Assembly (NCBI GenBank): GCA_002964805.2
Contig: PUDQ02000010.1
Location: forward strand, 868,001 to 932,000
Source of the DNA: Trametes villosa
Taxonomy: Eukaryota; Basidiomycota; Agaricomycetes; Polyporales; Polyporaceae
Reading direction: 5' to 3'
DNA length: 64,000 nt
The position numbers were made by a program, and so were the translations under genes. Shown here in pieces: positions 53,884 through 64,000 of this stretch (its first letter is position 1; the number at the start of each line of letters is the position of its first letter). The notes below the pieces were generated by a model. That model was given only the letters and a program-made list of their open reading frames with translations, did not search any database and was not told the origin of the DNA.

Positions 53884-54431
53884 GCTTGTTACTGAGGTAC
53901 TGTACACCGTAGCGCCCGCCGCCGCCGTGCTAGCGCAGCGGCGGCGGTAGGTAGCATCACAGTTGTCACTCTAGACCGCACTATCACAGGTCACCATGGA
54001 CCCTGCCGCATCGTATCGGGCCTGTCACATCCAGACCTGCCGCCGCTACGGTCTGATCTCTACAGTATACAAATCGGGGTCTTGCTGATGCATATGAATT
54101 ATTAGATATTATGTTGTCACACACATGTTCAAGATGCAAGGCTGTGTATGCTTTAATAACTGGAAGCAGCAGGGCCACAAATCTTTTATGAGGCCGGAGA
54201 GCTGACAATACAATGAGCACACCCTAACCATCACAACCGGCTAGCCCGCCATCAGCATGTATGTGCACCTACAGACTCCTCACCGGTGTTGCCTCTCCCA
54301 CAAGGACATGCAGCCTGGATTATTTTATGGGGTGCTTGGAGCTTTGCTAATGTCACTGCGTAGACTGAACTTGAAGTGCTACAATCTGATAAACATAGCA
54401 TGCCCACGCCACATCACAATATGTACTCCCA
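53884..54431. other. Intergenic, no gene recognised
   Basis: Contains a small GC-rich inverted repeat near 53907-53945 (CGCCGCCGCCG facing CGGCGGCGG). It should include the 3' end of PEX6. Confidence 0.4.
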
Positions 54432-58491
<4,060 letters not shown>

Positions 58492-58685
58492 CGTGCGGGG
58501 TCGAGCGCTAGGCGCCCGTGCTGCTCTCTTTTTCACGGTCGGTCGACGTCCGCGCCCGTGTTTCCTCCTCCCGCCCTCCGCTTTCTTTTGTGCGCCGGCT
58601 CCTGCTTCTCTCCTCTCTGCCTCTGGGAGGACGCTGCTGGCTATTTGAAACTAACATAAATCTGACCTCTGGGAACTTGTGAAAT
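58492..58685. promoter_or_regulatory. Shared divergent promoter of PEX6 and GAR1
   Basis: Only 194 bp separate the two opposite start codons. The GAR1 side has a long pyrimidine tract (about 58560-58625). That both genes are driven from here follows from geometry, not from a recognised factor site. Confidence 0.5.
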
Positions 58686-59497
58686 ATGAGCAGAGGCGGT
58701 CGTGGATTCGGCGGTGGATTTGGCGGTCGCGGCGGAGGTACGTCCTCCACCTCTCGTATCTTCGGCATACACTCACTTGCGGAATGTAGGCCGTGGCGGC
58801 GGTAGGGGCGGTTTCCAGCAGAGGGATATGGGCCCTCCCGATACTGTCCTCGGTACATCTCATCCTAGTCCCCGTAGCCTACAGCGTCCGCTAACCATAA
58901 ACGCACGCAGAAATGGGCACCTTCCTGCACGCCGTCGAGGACGAGATGCTCTGCCAGTCCGTCATGCCCGACAAGGTCCCCTACTTCAACGCGCCCATCT
59001 ACCTCCAAAACAAGTCCGTCATCGGCCGCGTCGACGAGATCCTCGGCCCCATCAACGAGGTCTACTTCTCCGTCAAAATGGGCGACGGCATGGTCGCCAA
59101 CTCCTTCAAGAAGGGCGACAAGGTCTTCATCGCCGGCGACAAGCTCCTTCCCCTCGACCGCTTCCTCCCCAAGCCCAAGGTTGCCGGTGAGTTTCCTGCC
59201 CGTCGTTTTACCCGTCCTTCAGGCGCTCACTCATGGAAACTAGGTGTCAAAAAGCCTCGCGGGGCTGGACGAGGTGGCCCCGGTGGAAGGGGCGGCCGCG
59301 GTGCGCCGGGCGGCCGTGGTGGTGGCCGAGGGTTCAGCCGGGGCGGAGGCCGGGGCGCACCAAGAGGAGGAGGCGGCTTTGGCGGTAGTCGAGGAGGATT
59401 CGGTGGCGGAGGAGGGTTCGGCCGCGGTGCACCAAGAGGACGCGGCGGCTTTGGCGGAGGTCGGGGCGGCGGGCGCGGTGGCTTCCGCGGCTCATAG
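58686..59497 (+). CDS. GAR1: H/ACA snoRNP protein GAR1
   Basis: Four exons (58686-58737, 58790-58852, 58911-59186, 59244-59497) give 214 codons. GAR1 is a subunit of the H/ACA ribonucleoprotein that guides rRNA pseudouridylation in the nucleolus. The layout is typical: an N-terminal Gly/Arg-rich tail ([17 protein letters not shown]), a conserved core beta-barrel ([62 protein letters not shown]) and a long C-terminal RGG tail. Read-through of intron 3 stays open, so an unspliced form would insert 19 residues. Confidence 0.95.
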
Positions 59498-59669
59498 TGT
59501 GCAGGCGGGTCGCAGTGTAGTAGGCGATGTACGAGTCCCGTTGCTTTCACCTCTCTCTTTTCCTTCCTTCTGTATCTTACTCGCAGAAATCACCTCGAGT
59601 GCGGCCTGCTATAGTACATCTCCTCCAAGAAAATACAGGTATGGCTACAGTAAGGGTATACAAACAGGG

Positions 59670-60522
59670 TTACAACTTGAGCGACTTGATTTCGTCCGCG
59701 ACCGTCTTGACACGCTCGGAACGTTCCTGCTGCACAGGTACCGCCTGCAGACGTGGACATGAATGAGAAAAGCACGGCGCCTTTCGTTTCAAAACGCACC
59801 TGCTTCAGCTCCTCGATAATAGCGAACGTTTGTGAAGCGACCTCTTCTATCTGTTGATGTGCCTCCGCCGGGACTAAACGGCGTTATGAGCGCATAAACA
59901 CTTTTGCAATAGCAATGGTACTCACTGTCTTCCGCAACCCGCACGTCCTCCTCCCCTATGTCCGCCAGCGCCGCAGCCTCTTCTGCGTCAAGCTCCGCCT
60001 GACTCGCCAGGAGGTCACGCATCTGCTTCTCGATTTCCTCCGGCTTCGTGCGCCGCTCCCGCGCGATCTGGAGGTCCCAGCGGAGGCTCTGGTCGGAGAG
60101 GGACCAGATATGGCGGTCGAAGCCCTCGTCGAATGGCTCCGTGTCTGCGAGGAAAGCGGGTCTCAGTTCCGCTAGAGACGTGGAGGGGAAGACGAGGGCG
60201 CACCTTCTTCATCCTCGTTGATGTCCTCCAAGTTCTGGCCATTCACCCGCACGTTTGGCCTCGTCATCTCAAACGTCTTGTCGATAAACTGAAAGCGCAG
60301 AGAACTCAGCCACGCGCTCGAATTGCAAACATTCAGAGCAACGCATACCTGGTGCAAGTGCGCGAGGAGCGCTTCACGGTCCTCCGAAGAATTGTTGCCA
60401 CTGAGCTGCTCATCAAGTGCAGTAAGGGCAGCAATAGTGTAGTTGCGTTTGATGCGACGCCAGTCATCGAGGGTCTCAACGGAAATACGGGGTAGGTCCT
60501 CTCGTTGTGCCTCGCTTGACAT
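59670..60522 (-). CDS. Mis14/Nsl1-like kinetochore protein (tentative)
   Basis: Minus-strand gene of several exons. Exon 1 is 60349-60522 (MSSEAQREDLPRISVETLDD) and the last ends KSLKL at the stop at 59670. The sequence is helical: WRRIKRNYTIAALTALDEQL, then HQFIDKTFEMTRPNVRVNGQ, then IEKQMRDLLASQAELDAEEA and a C-terminal coiled coil (QTFAIIEELKQ). A short helical protein with a conserved TF...PN..VNG patch fits the Mis14/Nsl1 subunit of the MIND kinetochore complex. This is a pattern match, not proven. An in-frame ATG ten codons upstream (60552) is an alternative start. It is convergent with GAR1. Confidence 0.45.
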
Positions 60523-60970
60523 CGTTGTCGCTGGTGTGGATGTCGAGAGCAAAGGGGCGGGGCAGACGCGCCTCTGACGCGTCCCAGTCTCACTCGCGTC
60601 CGGTCACGCGTCCGTCACAGCACTATGTATCGCGCGGAAACAATTCGAGTTGCTGTACGCGTCGCGCATCCCATGGCGATATAACACTCGAGAACACTTC
60701 TGAAGACCCTTTTATTGATAGCGAGCACGTCGTGTGCATGGGTGGTGAAAAATACTACATAGTCTGGAAGCGACCTAATAATCTACGCGTACTAGTGGGC
60801 AGCATAGCGTAAGAGCATACAAAAAATACACGGCGCGGAGAGAACCTGAGAACAAACCAAAGCGGTGCGCAAATCATAACGGCGAGACCAGGGACCAGCT
60901 GGGGGATCAACGACTGGCAGAGAAAGCGAGGAAGGCGGAGAGCAGTGGGAGCGCGCGATGCGCACGGCGG
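60523..60970. other. Intergenic, no gene recognised
   Basis: Upstream of the Mis14-like gene and downstream of ABD1, both minus strand. No coding evidence. Confidence 0.4.
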
Positions 60971-63644
60971 TCAACGCTTCTCGAACGCGAAGCCAACATA
61001 CACGTCTAGAAGAGGAAAGGATCAGCATGCAGAAACCAACGCGAATTATTGATACGCACTAGCAGCCTCCCACTGGTCCTCGTCCATCTGGCTCTCGCCG
61101 TCCGCATCAACGACGTGCATACGCTGCAGCAGCGGGCCAAACTCCTTGTGCTCGTGGTGTTCGTCAAACACATCGTGGAACTCCTCCTTGTAGACACAGT
61201 GCAGGCCATACTCTGCAGCCAATCTATTCGCACGCAGCACATGTCAGCTACCGCAAAGAAGTGAGCACAAGGAAACCAGGACATACTGGACGAAGTTGTC
61301 CCAATGTACAACATATTCGGGCACATCGTCGACCGCATCTTGGAGGTAGAACCAGTAGCGGTGGCCGAAGATGGGTCGAGGGTTGCGCTGCTCAAACCGG
61401 ATCTTATACACGCTGTTCCCCCAGGAGAGGTCTTCAGCATCCTCCGGAAGCTCATCCAGCTGGTCCCTGTGATCGCGCGCCGTGAATATCAGCTAAGTCA
61501 CAAGAACGAAGAAAGCAACACACATGAGCTGCTTCGCGTTAGGTATTGTGCCCACGAAGATGCCACCCGGCCTCAACCACGACGAGACGTTCTCGAGCAT
61601 CGTGCGCGCCTTCTTCTCGCTCTCGAACGCGTAGTGCATACAGAACTGCATCGACACCACGTCGAACGGCGTCTCCAGCAGAGTCGGCGGGAGCGCGTCC
61701 GACAGCAGGTGGTTGTAACAGTCCAGCGCAAAGAAGACCCCGACAAAGCGGGCGCCCCGGGATGTCGCATGGCGATGCCTGGCCTGTTCGACGGACACCG
61801 CAGCAATATCTACGCAAGCGTCAGCGGCAAAGCGTACCCATCGAGAGGTAGAAACGAACCGAGCCCGACATATTCCGCCACTTCAGCCTTTGCCCACTTG
61901 TTCAGGTCCCCGCCTTTCCCACATCCCATGTCAAGCACGCGCCCTCGCAGGCGAGAACCTCCCTGTCGTCCGCTCGGCGATGCCGCAAGCGCAGGGTGCG
62001 CAAAGCGCGTGATGAGCACGCTCTTCACCCAGTTATTGAAGCTCTTCAGGCCGATGATGGGCGAGTCTTGGCGCTGAGCCACACCCACGTCCGGGCGCGC
62101 GTTATCTAAACATAGCGAGGAAAGTAAGAGTTAGCTCGGTGTGAGGACAAGCGCATGACGTCAGCAGGGGCAGGGGTGGGAGGAGACGCACAGTGCTGGA
62201 CGACGACGGCGACATCACCGGACCGCTGTTTCTTGCGCGGGCTCTCCTCGGAGGCACCCTCTTCCCCGCGCTCGCGCTTGAGCAGCGGCGGGCCGTCCCC
62301 GAGCAGGTTCTCTACCCGTTTCTGCTTGCGAAGGATCATCGTCCCCACCCCACCCGTATAGTTTCGGTACCGCTCCATTTCCGCCGGAGATAGAGGGACG
62401 AGCACGGACGTCGCGGGCGTCATCCTCCGCGGCGCATATGGGATCGCACTCCGCTTCACAGACGACGGCGGGGGCGGCATGGGTTTCGGTGGTAGACTGG
62501 ATGCAGGAGGTGGTAGAGAAGTAGGCTCCGTCTGGCGTCGAACGCCTGTTCCAGAACCGGTCCGCTGTGGTGGAGCAGGTGGCCTCTGTGTGGCTGGGGA
62601 CGCGGTCCTAGCCGGGGCCGGTGTGGCTGACGACGAGACAGGCGCGCGCGGCGAAGGTACGCGCGAGGGCCGTTGCGTCGATGGCAGCGACTGAGGTGGT
62701 GGTTGGGAGGGCGGCGCCATGGGAGCAGATGGGAGCGAGGCAGTCGAGACGAGCGGGGAGCGCTGTGGCGCCTGTGGCGGGGGAGGCATGGATGCACTTG
62801 AGCTGGGCGGCATGGATGCATGGGAGCTCGACGGCCGGGAGCTGCTCGCGCTCGCACTCGCGCCGGTTCCCGAGGTCGAAGGCCGTGAGCCCGCGCCTCC
62901 AGGGAGCGCGAGCGCCGGGGACGCGCTCGCCATGCCACCAGGGAGCGCCAGGCCGGCCAACTCCCGTTGCGGCGGGCGTTCCATCGCACGCACAGGACCG
63001 CCGAGCGCCATGGAGGGCATGGACGGAGGCTGAGATGGGCGCGCGTTTATGCTGCCCGGGTGGGTGAAATAGGACGAGGCCTCGCGCGTCTCGCGCGCAC
63101 TGCTCGCCAACGCGGCCCCGGGCGTGCTCGCGGAGGATCTCCGGCGGAGGGGCGTCGAGTGGGAAAGCTGCTCGACCTCGGGCCCCTCGTCCGAATCGGG
63201 CAGGAGGAGGTGCGAGAGCGTGGCTGGGCCGCGGGGCGTGATGGGCGTGAAGAGGCCCAGGGGCGTCGCGGAGGCGGGCGTGGGGGGTGCAGGGGGCTCC
63301 GAGTTGAGCAGCATGGACAGATCGGTGGCTCGGCGGGTGAGTGGGCTCACGGAGGCCGCACCGGGGCTGGGCTCGGACGAGGAGGTGGTGGCGGATGTGG
63401 GGGTGGTGAGGATGGACATGGCTGAGCCGGGCGTGGAGGACAGGGGCTGGGGGTGGTGGTGGTGGGGCGGGTTGTGCGACTTTGCGGAGCCGATGTCGAT
63501 GTGCATGCTGGCCCTTGCAGAGGCGGGGAGGGCGAGGGAGGAGGTTATGGGAGAGTTGAGGACGGCATCGCGGACAGGGTCGAAGGCCGGCATGGCATCC
63601 GCCTGGTATGTTTTCGTTTTACTTTTCGACTTGCTCGCTTCCAA
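60971..63644 (-). CDS. ABD1: mRNA cap guanine-N7 methyltransferase
   Basis: Six exons (62192-63644, 61860-62105, 61524-61809, 61287-61466, 61060-61223, 60971-61005) join in phase to 787 codons. ABD1 adds the N7 methyl group to the 5' cap of nuclear pre-mRNA. The catalytic half begins [20 protein letters not shown], then [12 protein letters not shown], the SAM motif [83 protein letters not shown] and a C-terminal [10 protein letters not shown]. About 400 N-terminal residues are Ser/Pro/Ala-rich and predicted disordered, longer than in yeast ABD1 (436 residues in total, as I recall). The 5' exon is unbroken. The start at 63644 ([14 protein letters not shown]) is the first ATG of the frame; internal starts are possible. 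Confidence 0.93.
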
Positions 63645-64000
63645 CGGAGCTGGCCCGCGATTGGACGAGGTCTATGACGACCTCAAGACGGTCGCCTCGA
63701 GCTTAGCTCGCCGTTTCTGACAGCGCGGTCGCTATAGTCGTCCGTAGTGCGCACCAAAAACAGACCGATCCAGCAAATCCTACGGCTTTCCCACCAATTC
63801 TCTGCAACCTCCGAGGTTTTCTGAACCGAAAAGACTACGACGAGGATGCAAGCCGGGTTGCCAGGGAGAGTGTCGCGGGCGAGAGAGAGGGCGGGGGCGG
63901 GTGGGCTGGAGAATGTGGGTGTCGACGAGAAAGAGCCTTTGCGCAGGCGCGGCACCGCGAGCTGCTCACTCAGCCCGCCCATCCCTGTCCCTGTCGCCCC
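63645..64000. other. ABD1 upstream region, no secure gene
   Basis: A 99-codon minus-strand frame (63683-63982, starting MGGLSEQLAVPRLRKGSF) is open here. It has no recognised domain and could be leader sequence or a first exon continuing outside the window. Confidence 0.35.

Noticed and set aside
59244..59762. 172-codon plus-strand Ala/Glu-rich frame
   Set aside because: Alternative frame of the GAR1 RGG tail, extending into 3' sequence.
62456..62989. 177-codon minus-strand Arg-rich frame
   Set aside because: Shadow of the ABD1 first exon in another frame.

Overview
The window looks like nuclear DNA of a basidiomycete fungus, probably an Agaricomycete. It has dense genes on both strands, many 45-70 bp GT-AG introns, housekeeping genes closest in plan to filamentous fungi, and a CACTA element of the Plavaka type common in mushroom-forming fungi. 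The assignment is inferred from gene content only. I built gene models by hand: GT/AG sites were chosen so that reading phase carries across each junction and family alignment is kept.

Left third (1-25.2 kb). Minus strand: a questin-oxidase-like gene (390-2184) and an NCS1 nucleobase/allantoin-type permease with a 13-nt exon (2891-4894). Then a 24-bp minisatellite, an intron-containing tRNA-Met, a METTL7-like methyltransferase (6205-7057) and inositolphosphorylceramide synthase AUR1 (7764-9143). Plus strand: the cardiolipin-remodelling acyltransferase tafazzin (10273-11604), then three complete tandem paralogues of a divergent CAX-type cation/proton exchanger (12653-15488, 17524-20056, 21261-23568) with a small hypothetical gene between the first two, and a Rab18-like GTPase (24265-25150).

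Middle (25.5-38.7 kb). Two convergent tRNA-Met genes are separated by a complete 9.4-kb CACTA/Plavaka transposon (25732-35095; CACTG termini, ATT target duplication). It carries a plus-strand transposase and a convergent minus-strand accessory gene. A second questin-oxidase-like gene follows (36033-38669).

Repeat island (38.7-54.4 kb). There is a low-confidence remnant region, then a gene with a 27-bp Ala/Ser/Thr/Pro-coding array. That gene is split by a 2.6-kb fold-back element (43559-46173) and cut again by a Ty1/copia retrotransposon (46580-52948) with an intact 1560-codon gag-pol ORF. A truncated LTR lies inverted beside it.

Right end (54.4-64 kb). Housekeeping genes: PEX6 (minus) divergent from GAR1 (plus), a Mis14/Nsl1-like kinetochore candidate (minus), and the mRNA cap (guanine-N7) methyltransferase ABD1 (minus) with a long disordered N-terminus.

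A small repeat family with GGAAGTGGAAC hairpins occurs three times: between AUR1 and tafazzin, inside an intron of the first CAX gene, and inside an intron of the second questin-oxidase gene. The most notable items are the fold-back element nested with Copia, the CACTA element between paired tRNA genes, the intron-dwelling hairpin repeats, and the CAX trio with its altered ion-binding motif.
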